Source of the DNA: Diogma glabrata
Lineage: Eukaryota > Arthropoda > Insecta > Diptera > Cylindrotomidae
Direction of reading: 5' to 3'
Assembly: GCA_963693315.1 (NCBI GenBank)
Contig: OY856187.1
Location: 47,138,485 to 47,202,484, forward strand
Length of the DNA: 64,000 bases
Shown here: one piece after another, positions 47,690-60,554 of the stretch
How the letters are laid out: the number at the start of each line of letters is the position of its first letter
Numbering within the stretch: the stretch's first letter is position 1
Made by a program: the position numbers and the translations under genes
Notes under the pieces: model-generated
The model's input: only the letters and a program-made list of their open reading frames with translations
Database searches by the model: none
What the model was told of the DNA's origin: nothing

Positions 47690-48235
47690 TCAAATTTGAT
47701 CTAGACTCTGTACAGAGAAAAGCAATACAGTTGATTGGTAATACCGAACTAACGGACCAGCTTGATTCATTCCAGCACAGAAGAAATGTGGCTGAACTGT
47801 CAATCTACTATAAATAAAACTTTAGCGAATTCTCCTCTAAGGACATTCAAAATATCCTTTCGTCGTGTGCGCAGTATAATCGACAAACAAGAGCTGCTGA
47901 GTTATCCCATCCGTTTGTTGTACAAATACCTCGTTGTAGAACTGTGTCCTTCCAGAACGACTATTTTAATAGAGTGGCCAAATTGCGGAACTCAATGCCT
48001 TCCTCTATATTTCCCGATGAATTATCCCCTCAGGCATTTAAAGAAAATGTCCATCTTCATTTAAAACAATTAGTATAGTTATTCCTATATCCTCTTTCCT
48101 TCCATATTCCTCATGTCCTTCCTTTATAGTTGACATGGTGTCTTCGGATATTCAAAGAGTCTAAATAATGAATATATCATATTTAGTGTGCTAAACATGT
48201 CTAACTAATTAATAAAAAAAAGAGTTATTAAGCGC
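47690..48235 (+). pseudogene. Jockey-type LINE, C-terminal end and 3' region
   Basis: In one shifted frame, LDSVQRKAIQLIGN, then SFQHRRNVAELSIYY, and further on VVQIPRCRTVSFQNDYF and SSIFPDELSPQAF, give the typical C-terminal order of Jockey/CR1-type RT proteins (Q-R-K-A-x-x-L-I-G, H-R-R-x-V-A-x-L-S, F-P...F-K). The frame ends at TAG near 48075. A 3' untranslated region and A-rich end at about 48220-48230 follow; the region just before that end recurs at 12712-12830. Upstream RT sequence is lost or unreadable. Confidence 0.75.
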
Positions 48236-48274
48236 TAACGGTGAATATAATTTTAGTTTGGCTTTGTTATAAAC

Positions 48275-49879
48275 AGGTTTCCTGTTTATACCGGAATTTT
48301 GCAATTATAAAAAACACCCACACTTGGCCTATGATCCAGGAAAATATATAATACAGATAGTTACTGTTAATTACACTCGTTATAATTTTTTTTAATTCGA
48401 TATTTGGAATAAAACCAAAACTATATGGCGAAAACAAAATAAAATGAAGTTAAAAACTTAATTCAAAAAAATTAAAACGAAATTATGGAAAAAGCAATAC
48501 CAAAAATTTAAATTTAAAAAATCACTTACATCATTCATGATATTTTTATCCCGAAAGTTAAAACTTAATATTTCCAAACTTTACTTAATACACAAAAGAA
48601 ATTTTCGTTATTAATAATATTTTGTTTCTAATTTTTTTGAAATTTAAAACTTAGCTAACTTTAAAAATCGCTGTGATTTCAATAATTGACTTTATTTAGA
48701 TCAAGAACATCTATGCTTTTCTCTCCGTGGTATTAACATTGTATTAGAAACGATAAACATTTAACTCATACACCGCAACGCGTATACCAATAAAACAATT
48801 CCAAAGCTACGATATTAAAAAAAAACATAAGGCAATTTAAAATTTAATCAATCGTTGATTTTGCCAATATATAACAACCAAATCTCATAGTTTGAAGTAC
48901 TATATTAGCATCATTGCTCCTGCGCATGATCCATTTACTATGCTTCGTTTTAAAACAAAAATTATATTCATTTCGTATTGACAAAAAAAAATAATAATAA
49001 AAATAACATTTGATGCATTCGACGCATGCGAAATAAAAACAAGTTAACTATTTTGAAAAAATTCAGTGAAACACTGCATAATCCGGAAAAATCCACTTTT
49101 CATTTGACAAATAAATGTTTTTAGTGAAGATTTAAGGATTTTTCTTTATCAAATGTCCTAAGAATAATCGGAGGAATACCATCTGGCCCAGATGATTTGT
49201 TAGTATTAGTACATAAAAGCATTTTCCGGATGATGTTTTTAAATTTTGTGCATCATTTTGTGTGAAGCTCTAGGAATAGACTTAGGCAAGAAATTGGGTT
49301 CTTTTAGTGAAGAATTTTTAGAGAAATACCTTGCGGGAACTAGTGATGCACCGTGTTCCCAGAAATTACCCAGCTTACTCGGTCCATTTTTAAATACCCG
49401 GAGTTTAACCAGAACCGGCAATTTTTTCACTACTCAATACCGGGTAAAAATATAGTGGTGTTATAAACCAAGCTTTTAGTGGTTAATATGAAATTTTTTT
49501 TGTGATTGGTTGATAATAAAATTCACAATTCACAGTTAGTATGCTAAATGGATAACCATCCTTTGCTGAACATTTCTCCCGAAACTGTTATGAATTGTAT
49601 TCCCACCCCTTCGCTAGTCACCTAGTTAAAACCCATCTTAAAGCATTTAAATTAAAGAATGAAATTTGTCTCGTTATACGAAATTCATTCAAATTTAATT
49701 CAAATAAAAAATTTATTCTATAAATTTTATTGTAACACAATACATATTCTGGTTGCTTTCCACTTTTCTTTGAAGTAATTAATTTACTAAACATTTACAG
49801 AACTCTCGGTTTATTTGTAAATGAAAATCAATTAAATACCCAGGCAGAGTAACCGACCGAATATTATAAAATAATAGCC
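48275..49879. repeat. Tandem duplication of about 1.6 kb, copy 1
   Basis: Starts AGGTTTCCTGTTTATACCGG and ends GAATATTATAAAATAATAGCC. Copy 2 follows head to tail at 49880. I noticed only about half a dozen single-base differences plus some homopolymer length changes. At about 49145-49235 the minus strand reads TNKSSGPDGIPPIILRT, a Jockey-type RT segment, so the duplicated unit includes a LINE scrap. The mirrored open frames at 49239-49455 are not genes. Confidence 0.95.
49145..49235 (-). pseudogene. LINE RT fragment in duplication copy 1
   Basis: TNKSSGPDGIPPIILRT is the conserved RT segment before the catalytic box in Jockey/CR1-type elements. Only about 30 codons are readable. Confidence 0.7.
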
Positions 49880-51478
49880 AGGTTTCCTGTTTATACCGGA
49901 ATTTTGCAATTATAAAAAACACCCACACTTGGCCTATGATCCAGGAAAATATATAATACAGATAGTTACTGTTAATTACACTCGTTATAATTTTTTTTAA
50001 TTCGATATTTGGAATAAAACCAAAACTATATGGCGAAAACAAAATAAAATGAAGTTAAAAACTTAATTCAAAAAATTTAAAACGAAATTATGGAAAAAGC
50101 AATACCAAAAATTTAAATTTAAAAAAATCACTTACATCATTCATGATATTTTTATCCCGAAAGTTAAAACTTAATATTTCCAAACTTTACTTAATACACA
50201 AAAGAAATTTTCGTTATTAATAATATTTTGTTTCTAATTTTTTTGAAAATTAAAACTTAGCTAACTTTAAAAATCGCTGTGATTTCAATAATTGACTTTA
50301 TTTAGATCAAGAACATCTATGCTTTTCTCTCCGTGGTATTAACATTGTATTAGAAACGATAAACATTTAACTCATACACCGCAACGCGTATACCAATAAA
50401 ACAATTCCAAAGCTACGATATTAAAAAAAAAACATAAGGCAATTTAAAATTTAATCAATCGTTGATTTTGCCAATATATAACAACCAAATCTCATAGTTT
50501 GAAGTACTATATTAGCATCATTGCTCCTGCGCATGATCCATTTACTATGCTTCGTTTTAAAACAAAAATTATATTCATTTCGTATTGACAAAAAAAAATA
50601 ATAATAAAAATAACATTTGATGCATTCGACGCATGCGAAATAAAAACAAGTTAACTATTTTGAAAAAATTCAGTGAAACACTGCATAATCCGGAAAAATC
50701 CACTTTTCATTTGACAAATAAATGTTTTTAGTGAAGATTTAAGGATTTTTCTTTATCAAATGTCCTAAGAATAATCGGAGGAATACCATCTGGCCCAGAT
50801 GATTTGTTAGTATTAGTACATAAAAGCATTTTCCGGATGATGTTTTTAAATTTTGTGCATCATTTTGTGTGAAACTCTAGGAATAGACTTAGGCAAGAAA
50901 TTGGGTTCTTTTAGTGTAGAATTTTTAGAGAAATACCTTGCGGGAACTAGTGATGCACCGTGTACCCAGAAATTACCCAGCTTACTCGGTCCATTTTTAA
51001 ATACCCGGAGTTTAACCAGAACCGGCAATTTTTTCACTACTCAATACCGGGTAAAAATATAGTGGTGTTATAAACCAAGCTTTTAGTGGTTAATATGAAA
51101 TTTTTTTTGGATTGGTTGATAATAAAATTCACAATTCACAGTTAGTATGCTAAATGGATAACCATCCTTTGCTGAACATTTCTCCCGAAACTGTTATGAA
51201 TTGTATTCCCACCCCTTCGCTAGTCACCTAGTTAAAACCCATCTTAAAGCATTTAAATTAAAGAATGAAATTTGTCTCGTTATACGAAATTCATTCAAAT
51301 TTAATTCAAATAAAAAATTTATTCTATAAATTTTATTGTAACACAATACATATTCTGGTTGCTTTCCACTTTTCTTTGAAGTAATTAATTTACTAAACAT
51401 TTACAGAACTCTCGGTTTATTTGTAAATGAAAATCAATTAAATACCCAGGCAGAGTAACCGACCGAATATTATAAAAT
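49880..51478. repeat. Tandem duplication of about 1.6 kb, copy 2
   Basis: Partner of 48275-49879, same orientation, offset 1605-1607 bp. Its right end runs into GCCGGGTACCCGATGCCCC and the LINE remnant at 51480. Confidence 0.95.
50752..50842 (-). pseudogene. LINE RT fragment in duplication copy 2
   Basis: Same RT segment as in copy 1 (KSSGPDGIPPIIL). Confidence 0.7.
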
Positions 51479-51479
51479 A

Positions 51480-53260
51480 TAAGCCGGGTACCCGATGCCC
51501 CACTTTTTGTATTTTTAGGACCCGCTGCAACACTAGCGGGAACCAGTAGAGTAGAGTAGAGTTTTTTTCTATTAAGATATTTTTTCTGCATCTTTTAATT
51601 TCCTGCGTAAATTTCCCTTAAATCTGTACAGTCTAAGATTTTCATCAGATTTGTTTTGATTAAACTTTTGGAATGCCATTAATTAATTCTTAAATTTAGT
51701 TGCTTTTTGGATTTATTTGAAAACCATAGGTTAGTCTTCGGAACAGTTAGTCTGTTTGGAATAAATCTGCACATAGTCTCCCAAACAGCCTCTGAAAAAC
51801 GTAACACAACTTTGTTAAGGTCTTGGCCGGTAAGACAATTACGTTACCAGGGAACCATTTAAAAAACCCTCTAAGATCCTACAAATCCACGTCTTTGTGC
51901 TCCCAAACAAGACTGGGGTTATTTTTAAATTGTTTTGGAGTTTGTACATTTAATTGTGGTGAAATTAAATTATGATCTAAACCACATAAAGGCTCTGAAA
52001 CTTTGAATTGTACCAACTAAGGATAATTGTAAACAATATATCTAGTAAGCACTACTTTGTATCTACTACTCTGTCCAGAAATGTCAGACACTCTGGTAGG
52101 CTGATCTATAAATGTGTTAAATTATGGTAAAGAGCAAATAGCTCAGCTTGTTTCCCTTTCTCATCAGTAGTGGAGCTGTGTGTGAACCAATCTTCATTGT
52201 GGACATTATACTTACCAAGAGCTATAAATTTTGCAAGAACTATAAATTTTTCTGGTGAAGAGTATCCGTATTTCTGTTCTACATTAGGAATTGGGAATTG
52301 TACTTCGAACATCTTGGTAATTGTCAGGTTTATTTCAGTTTGTTAGCTGTTTGCAAGGACTGTAAATCCTGTTTTTGTAAATTTAGTTCTTAGCTCAGCT
52401 TGAGCCTTAGCTGCTTCTTAGTAAATGTGGTGAACACCACAGCAGATTCTGCTATGGCGTAGTTGATATTCACTCGGGGAAAACGCAAGATTTTTCTTGC
52501 CCCTTTAAGATCCTGTTGGTTAACAACCTCTTCTCGTCCTCGAAAACGAAATAAAAATCCTCTGCAGAAGTGTCCTCAACTTATTACGTAGCCATTTTCT
52601 CTACCATACGGCAGGTCCTTATGTTTACGACAAAATTCTTATTCGGTTATGGTATATGAGGTACCGCTCTTAATATGCCAGCAATCCCCTTTCCTATGTC
52701 TCTACTGACATCAGCATTCAAAATTGATGTACAGTAATTTGTCCAAACCCGTAGTTAAGGATATATCTAGCCAATGATAAGAATGCCTGTTAATCAATCC
52801 ACTGATTGACGCAGCCTAATCAGTTGGTTCGAGTTGGTAGCCGTAACCAGCTGGTTCACTAGCTCTTCTCTATCTACCCCAGTGTTTGCGCACTAAACAT
52901 CGTCTGGAGATAATTCTCAGCCAGGATGTTCTATCGCCCGATTGGTGGCTATCGTGGGCTTCTTCAATGAATTGTTCTTCGGTGCCCTGAACTCTGTTTC
53001 GGTTTCAATTTTTTGCTCTGACGGTTGGCGTGGCCCGTTTCCGTTCCAGAGCCTTTTGATTAGAATCCCTTGGAAACAACTCCTCGATGATAAACTTCAA
53101 GTATCATATGGTACCAGCTCAACTAATTCACCGTTTGAGTGGGTTGTCCAGTCCGCCAGGGTGGCCTATAGGTGAAACGGTGGACTTCTACACACTTTTC
53201 TCCTATTCTTGTCTTTTGTCATTGTGCTTTAAACCAAAACTGTACTGTTGCGATCCCCAA
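51480..53260 (-). pseudogene. LINE remnant: ORF1-like region, endonuclease and linker
   Basis: Read from the right on the minus strand. 53250-52350 is a G+C-richer tract with repeatedly broken frames that may be ORF1 (for example RKRATPTVRAK, QFIEEAHDSHQSGDRTSW). At 52312-52106 an endonuclease piece (FIALGKYNVHNEDWFTHSST, where the family has Gly-Asp-Phe-Asn) follows. At 51900-51580 is the linker before RT (SEAVWETMCRFIPNRLTVPKT). It then stops at the 1.6-kb duplication, which itself carries an RT scrap on the same strand. The pieces may be one element cut by insertion and duplication. All are inactive. Confidence 0.65.
51557..51576. repeat. Short GTAGA repeat
   Basis: About four copies of a five-base AGTAG unit. 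Confidence 0.7.
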
Positions 53261-53449
53261 CAGTGTTTTTATTTCTGGCACGGTTGTTTGTATTTTTTGT
53301 GGTTTTGTTTTTGTAATAGTTTTTATTCCTTTCTGTTTCCAAGAGTATCACGGAAAAAGGCGGTCGACAGAGGCAAATAAACACGGAGACCAGTTGGAAT
53401 CTAAAATACTGATTCTGTTTATTTGCTAGTCAATTTAGTGCTCCACGCC

Positions 53450-54300
53450 TAGGTCATTTGTTTGGTCATTTGAATATCATGTAACTTGATCGTGTTGTCC
53501 ACGACGTACCATAACCGATTTAAGAAACTTGTGTGGCGCACCAAAAAGAACAATGAAATCAGTCTTTTTACGTTGAATAAACATTCACGAGCTTTGTAAG
53601 ATGATGAGATATTTAGTGCGAAACTCCGTTATTTTCAAATCAAGGTGTTTTGAAAAAAACTGATATGTTTGACTATGTTCGAAAAACTGAAAATTATTTT
53701 TTCCTTTTGAAATTAAATCTTTGTCCCAACAATATTCTTATAAACTGTAAATAGAATAAAATAAATATTACAAAAAAACGGATGGCAAAAAGACTTTAAT
53801 TCTAATAAAATATAAAAAAAAATCGGACAAGTGCAAATTCGAAATTCGCTCGCCAAGGGTTCCGTGAATGTAAAAGAACACAATATCAAAAATAAATAAT
53901 ATAGGGTTGTGTTGTAAAGTCTTTATATTGCCAGAATAAATGTTAGAATTGATCGAAAATGAAACAAAAATGTTACTTGAGGTTAAATCTTATCCATAGC
54001 TGTTTATGTTAACTAAAGAAAGATTTAACCAGCTTTTAAATGGTTTAAATTGGGAATATTTTTTATATAAATCAGCGTTGAAATTTAGGGTGGTGGTGGT
54101 ATACATATACTTAAAATAGCACTTTTTTAACAATAACTAAAAAACTGTGCATCGCAAAATTCTTAAAAAATGGCAATGTTTCTAAAATCAAGTGCTCTTT
54201 CAAATGACACCCACTTCACCTGGTTTTAAATGATGTTTTTACGCCTTCTCATTGCCATCCCTTTAATACATATATAGTTATGAGTATTTGCCAATTTTCT
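53450..54300. other. A+T-rich DNA with one repeat fragment
   Basis: At about 53820-53875, ATCGGACAAGTGCAAATTCG and AAGGGTTCCGTGA look like the end of a dispersed repeat whose other end may be the ACGGAACCCTAAAA at 58905. No gene is seen. Confidence 0.4.
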
Positions 54301-54304
54301 ATAT

Positions 54305-57030
54305 TACTTCGGTCTGAAAGACCTAAGTATTACATTCATGAGTTAAAAGATAAATTCTTACCCCCACTTTTTTTGGCATTTCTCGACGTTTTAGGACCTA
54401 CTGATTCTAAAAAAGCAAAAAAAAAAAGCGTCCGAAAGGACGCTGTGTTCGATAACTGTACCGGAAGTGTGTCAAAAAAATCATTATGTGTGTCAAAAAT
54501 AGCAAATTTTCATATTTTTGGCTTAAAAAACGTCCATTTTAAGTGACTACGAGTAGGAACATTGAATTTGGGGAGATCTTGATGGTAGGGATTGCTATGT
54601 GAGATCAAAAATTAGATTATTGCATTATAAGTTTGTCAAAAAAATGTTGTCAAGTGCGTCAAAAATGATTTCATTTATTTTTTTACCCAATTTTTTGGAA
54701 AAAATGTAGCTGATTTTATGACGATATGTAATTGAAAATGAAATTGGACATGGAAATTTTTGAATTTGTTATAGTTTTTGAAATATTTTTGGAATTTTGA
54801 AAAAAGTTTGTATTTTTGATTTTGTAATAATTTTTTTGCAATATTTTTAGAATTTTGGAAAAAGTTTTAATTTTTGACTTTGTAAGAATTTTTGGAATAC
54901 TTTTAGAATTTTGAAAAATTTGAAATTTTTGATTTTATGCAATATTTTATGCAATATTTTTAGAATTTTGGAAAAAGTTTTAATTTTTGACTTTGTAAGA
55001 ATTTTTGGAATATTTTTAGAATTTTGAAAAATTTGAAATTTTTGATTTTATTATAATTTATTATATTTATTTATTTTATTATAATCTATTTATTTTTGAT
55101 TTTATTTATAATTTTTGGAATTTTGGAAAAACTTTCAATTTTTGATTTTGTAATAACTTTAGCAATATTTTTAGGATTTTGGAAAAAGTTTTGAATTTTT
55201 GATTTTATCATAATTTTTGCAATATTTTTAGAATTTTGAAAAAAAACAGAATTTTTGAATTTTATATATTTTTCAGAATTTTGAAAATATGTAAGAATTT
55301 TTGAAATGTTTTAAGAATTTTGAAAAATTTTAAGTTTTTGATCTTATTATAATTTTTGGAATTTTGAAAAAACTTTCAGTTTTTGATTTTGTAATAATTT
55401 TTGCAATATTTTTAGAATTTTGGAAAAAGTTTGAATTTTTAAGAAATTTTGGAATATTATTGGAATTTAGAAAAAGTTTAAATATTTGATTATATTCTAA
55501 TTTTTGGAATATTTTTGGAATTTTGAAAACAGTTTTAATTTTTAAAAATATTGTTATAATTTTTGCAATATTGTTAGAATTTTGGAAAAAGTTTGAATTA
55601 AACTTTTTCTAAATTCTAATAATATTCCAAAAATTCTTATAAATTCAAAAAATTGAGACTTTTTCCAAAGTTATAATAAACTCAAAAATTTAAAATCTTT
55701 CAAAATTCTAAAAATATTCCAAAAATTCTTACAAAATCAAAAACTGAAACTTTTTTCAAAATTCTAAAAATATATTTAAAATTCAAAAATTGTTTTTCAA
55801 AATTCTAAAATTCTTCCAAAAATTAGAATGATATCAAATATTAAAACTTTTTCTAAATTCTAATAATATTCCGAAAATTCTTAAAAATTCAAACTTTTTC
55901 CAAAATTCTAAAAATATGTTTTAAGAATTTTGAAAAATTTTAAGTTTTTGATCTTATTATAATTTTTGGAATTTTGAAAAAACTTTCAGTTTTTGATTTT
56001 GTAATAATTTTTGCAATATTTTTAGAATTTTGGAAAAAGTTTGAATTTTTAAGAAATTTTGGAATATTATTGGAATTCAGAAAAAGTTTAAATATTTGAT
56101 TATATTCTAATTTTTGGAATATTTTTGGAATTTTGAAAACAGTTTTAATTTTTAAAAATATTGTTATAATTTTTGCAATATTGTTAGAATTTTGGAAAAA
56201 GTTTGAATTAATCTTTTTCTAAATTCTAATAATATTCCAAAAATTCTTATAAATTCAAAAAGTTGAGACTTTTTCCAAAATTATAATAAACTCAAAAATT
56301 TAAAATCTTTCAAAATTCTAAAAATATTCCAAAAATTTTTACAAAATCAAAAATTGAAACATTTTCCAAAATTCTAAAAATATATTTAAAATTCAAAAAA
56401 TTTTTTCTTTCAAAATTCTAAAAATATTTCAAAAATTAGAATAAAATCAAATATTTAAACTTTTTCTAAATTTTAATAATATTCCAAAATTCTAAAAATA
56501 TTCCAAAAATTAAAATAAAATCAAATATTTAAACTTTTTCTAGATTCTAATAATATTGCTAAAATTCTTATAAATTCAAAAAATTGAGACTTTTTCCAAA
56601 ATTATAATAAAATCTAAAAATTAAAATTTTTCAAAATTCTAAAAATATTCCAAAAATTAGAATAAAATCAAATATTTAAACTTTTTCTAAATTCTAATAA
56701 TATTCCTAATCTAATAATATTTCAAAAATTATAATAAAATCAAAAATTTAAAATTTTTCAAAATTCTAAAAATATTCCAAAAATTCTTACAAAATTAAGA
56801 ATTAAAACTTTTTTCAAAATTCTAAAAATATATATTTGAAATTTTAAAAAAATTTTTTTTTTCAAAATTCTAATAATATTCCAAAAATTCTTAAAACTCC
56901 AAACTTTTTTCAAAATTGTGTTCAATTTCATTTTCAAATACATTTACGTCAACAGAAAAATTTCATTTCGTACAAACAATTAATTTTATTTTTTTCCAAA
57001 AAATTGGGTAAAAAAATAAATCAAAATCTT
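54305..57030 (+). mobile_element. Family X element with rearranged palindromic core
   Basis: The left end has the family X hairpin (ACTTCGGTCT...AGACCTAAGT) and the GTGTCAAAA-rich left region. From 54720 the A+T-rich tandem array runs forward, turns over at about 55605, and alternates strands until about 56930. The sequence beyond, AAATTGGGTAAAAAAATAAA, is the reverse complement of the stretch at 54675-54700, so the outer parts form inverted repeats as well. No protein is encoded; the 54280-54546 frame is not a gene. Confidence 0.75.
54720..56930. repeat. Alternating forward/reverse tandem array
   Basis: Units of about 55-60 bp as in 11382-12200. A block of about 300 bp at 55300-55605 is repeated almost exactly at 55915-56218. 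Each is followed by its reverse complement (about 55605-55910 and from 56218). The turning points read GAAAAAGTTTGAATTAAACT and its near copy. Confidence 0.85.
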
Positions 57031-57430
57031 TGTTTTGAGAACAAAAACTTTTTCTTACATCAATATTAGATCGCTTATAAACCAAAAATTAGCCTACATT
57101 TCCAGCGAAGTATAAGAAAACACAAACTTTTTTTCTATATAAATAAAAGTTAGGATGCATTTCTAGCGAAGTGTGAAAAAAAAAACTTTCTTCCTATATA
57201 AACAAATTCCTATATAAACAACAACCTTCTATATAAACAAAAATTATACTTCGCTAGAAGTGTAGACTATTTTTAGTTTATAAGCGTTTATATTTTTTGG
57301 TAGTTTAACAATTTTTCTTCAATCTTGTGATTTGTGATTAAAAATTTGTAAGATTTGAGAGTAAAAGTTAGTGAAAAAGTGCATTTTAAGGAAAATAAAA
57401 TAAAGTAAGCTTTAGTTTGAGTTAGTAACA
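57031..57430. other. Spacer between two family X copies
   Basis: It contains three or four copies of a GCGAAGTATAA / CTAGCGAAGTGT word with ATATAAACAAA, a weak local repeat. No gene is seen. Confidence 0.45.
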
Positions 57431-57432
57431 GT

Positions 57433-58560
57433 TACTTCGGTCTGAAAGACCTAAGTATTACATTCATGAGCTCAAAGTGAAATTTTTACCCCCCTTTTTT
57501 TAACATTTCTCCCTTTTTTTGACTTTACAAAAAAAAATGTATATCTATCTGTAGGCCGGCCGTCCGGCCGCCGTTATTACCTACGCTGCAGGGAAAACCG
57601 CTTGAGGGATTTCAAAAAATTTTTTTTCTAAAAATAGGTATACTTAAGAGACAGGTTCGAAAGGACGCTGTGTTCGATAACTGTACAGAAAGTGTGTCAA
57701 AAAAAACATTATGTGTGTCAAAAATAGCAAATTTTTATATTTTTGGCTTAGAAAACGTTCTTTTTAAGTGATTACGAGTAGGAACATTAAATTTGGAGAA
57801 CTCTTGATGGTAGGGATTGGTATGTGAGATCAAAAACTAGATTATTGCATTATAAGTTTGTCAAAAAAATGTTGTCAAGTGTGTCAAAAGAAAGATTTTT
57901 ATTTAGTTTTTTACCCAATTTTTTGGAAAAAAATAAAATTAAATGTTTGTTTGAAATGAGATTTTATTATTATTATTGAGAATTATGGCATTATAAGTTT
58001 GTCAAAAAAATGTTGTCAAGTGTGTCAAAAGAAAGGTTTTTATTTATTTTTTACCCAATTTTTTTAGAAAAAAATAAAAATAATAGTTTGTGTGACATGA
58101 AATTTTATTATTATTATAGAGAATCATGAAATTATAAGTTTGTCAAAAAAATAATGTCAAGTGTGTCAAAAAATGATTTCATTTATTGTTTTAGTCAATT
58201 TTTGTAAAAAAAAAATATAGCTGTTTTTATGACGTAAATGTAATTGAAAATGAAATTCCGCATGGAAATTTTTGAATTTGTTATAGTTTTTGAAATATTG
58301 ATGGAATTTTGAAAAAGTTTGTATATTTGATTTTGTAAAAATTTTTGCAATATTTTTAGAGTTTCGGAAAAAGTTTTAATTTTCGATTTTGTAAGAATTT
58401 TTGGAATATTTTTAGAATTTTGAAAAATTTTAAATTTTTGATTTTATTATAATTTTTGGAATTTTGAAAAAATTTTCAATTTTTGATTTTGTTATAATTT
58501 TAGCAATATTTTTAGAATTTTGGAAAAAGTTTGAATTTTTAAGAATTTTGGATTATTATT
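57433..58560 (+). mobile_element. Family X element, left part
   Basis: The hairpin end at 57433 is followed by GGCCGGCCGTCCGGCCG near 57556, a short G+C-rich palindromic patch absent from the other copies. Then come three tandem repeats with GAATTATGGCATTATAAGTTT and GTCAAGTGTGTCAAAA words (57840-58180) and a short stretch of the A+T-rich array (58290-58560). It breaks off at GGAATAGGGTC. Non-coding. Confidence 0.75.
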
Positions 58561-58564
58561 GGAA

Positions 58565-58915
58565 TAGGGTCATAAACATCATTTTCAAAATTATACAAAA
58601 AATGGTGAGGCGTGAAATTCCAAAATACATTTTTAAGGAATATTGAAATGAAGCCCTTTCATATGATACTCTACTCGTCTCGATAAAAAAATGTATGTTC
58701 TCAAAGGCTCTACATCGTACCTTTGTAAAACAAACGAACACAGCTTTATATATTTTTAACCCGCCATCTTGTGTGGATAGGTTAGTTTTATAAGTACCTC
58801 AAATTTTTGGTTCATCGGATTAATGGTTCACGCGATAATCGAAATAATGCAAAAAACACGTTGTACTCTCATCAATAGTGTTCCGTACAAAAAACGGAAC
58901 CCTAAAAATCTCAAT
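58565..58915. mobile_element. Repeat fragment ending in a GTTCCGT/ACGGAAC hairpin
   Basis: The right end reads GTGTTCCGTACAAAAAACGGA then ACCCTAAAA, a hairpin with a 5-6 base loop. It interrupts the family X array. It may be related to the AAGGGTTCCGT block at 53865. No coding capacity. Confidence 0.45.
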
Positions 58916-60550
58916 CATACATACGTAAACTTAATAGCTTATGATAAACAGAAATTAGGAGAGTTGTTATCTATATGAATGAAATAGTAATGTCAAAACT
59001 GACATAACCTAAAACTGTATCAGAAAACATTAATTTTGAATTAGAAAACGAATCTATAACTAGATATGGTATGACTATGAGAAAATTTTTTGTATTATAT
59101 GAAATGTGATAACTCATAATAAATGTGATTGATTATTGTTTTTGGAATTTTCTAATGTAATAAAGAATTTAATCAATCGTTATAAGAACCTGACTCAAAT
59201 AAATATAATTAATCAAAACAAATCAATCGAAATTTAACGTTTAAGTGATTTGAATTTCAAATCCTTAAAATCGATGATAGAAATTAGGTCAACGTGAAAA
59301 GCAGTTATAGGAAATCAGTTTCATATATAATCTAGATTAATTTGTATTCTTGGTATTTCTGAACTATATGAAATATTTATCAGTTAGTTTAATATAATTA
59401 ATTTTTTTTTTACAAGAATCAAAATTAAAATAATTTAAATCGTTTGGTGATGTTATTTATTATATATCAAAAGTTATGTGACACTTAATTAAATTTAAAT
59501 AAATTTCTAAATATTTTGCAATTGTATTTGGATTATATTCAGCATTTAAATGGAAATTAATTATACATTCATACCTATCATCGTATGTATTTCAGTTTTG
59601 TATCACAGTTTTTGATGAAATTCCTAAATCAAATGGATATCTCTTTTAATTTTTTAATTTAACAACCAAAGCAAATAAAAAAACAAGAAACCACTTGAAA
59701 TTTTTTTGATTTGAATTGAAATAATTGAATAAACTTTTAATGAAATTTTCCATCTATCAACATACAACTTGAAAGTAAAAATGTTTGTTTATTTCATTTC
59801 GAAAATATGAATGAATGCCAAAGTGCTCTTAAGCTCAATAAAAATGAATTGGATTAGAAAACAAATTGATTGAAGTTTATTTATTAAGCAAACTTAGTTA
59901 GTTTTGATATTGTAAAAGCTATTTTTGACTGCGTTTAGTTGTATGCAGATTGATGTTTGTACAAAAAGTTTCATCGTCACTACGTTTATCACTAGTGGAC
60001 CATGATGCGTGTTGGTATTGATATAATTCAAAATCAGGCAATCGTTACATCGATTTGCCACACATTTTTTAATTTGCTTCAATTGTTTTACAGTGGAAAA
60101 GAGGAAATAATGTTTCGTTGACGAATTTGTTTTTGTCGCGGGGTGTTCTCCTTTCATAGCTAGGGGTAGTTTTTAAAAACCACGGCTTTCATATATGTTC
60201 AATTTTATGTATCTCTGGTGATAAACTACTTGACAAATTTTAAAATGTTTTGTGTTTAAAGGAGTCCTGTAAAGTCCTATAAAGTGCGTCCTGTTTGGTA
60301 AAAATAATTAAAGTTTTAATTTTTAATAATTTATTACAAAAATTTAAAAAAAAATTAATAAGGGTTGGACGATATTGAGAACTGATATCCCTGTTGTTTT
60401 TTGTTTTTAATTTTTTCCTCATAATTATAAAGTTCATTATTTTGCTACATAATACCAAAAATATGATTTTAGCGATTTGGTTTTTAATCTAAAGAAATAT
60501 TTTTAAAAAATTTCAGCTATAAGTAATAAATAAATTCCACAATATTTATC
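58916..60550. other. A+T-rich DNA, nothing recognised
   Basis: The frame 59894-60157 (minus strand) is the least A+T-biased here, but I see no motif in it and no start or splice context that would support a gene. Confidence 0.45.
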
Positions 60551-60554
60551 ATTC

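Noticed and set aside
49239..49455. Mirrored frames on both strands, repeated at 50846-51062
   Set aside because: Duplicated with the 1.6-kb unit; overlapping frames on both strands with no start, splice or motif support.
48275..51478. Two direct repeats as LTRs of one element
   Set aside because: They abut directly with no internal region, primer site or purine tract, and the ends are not TG...CA with a target duplication.
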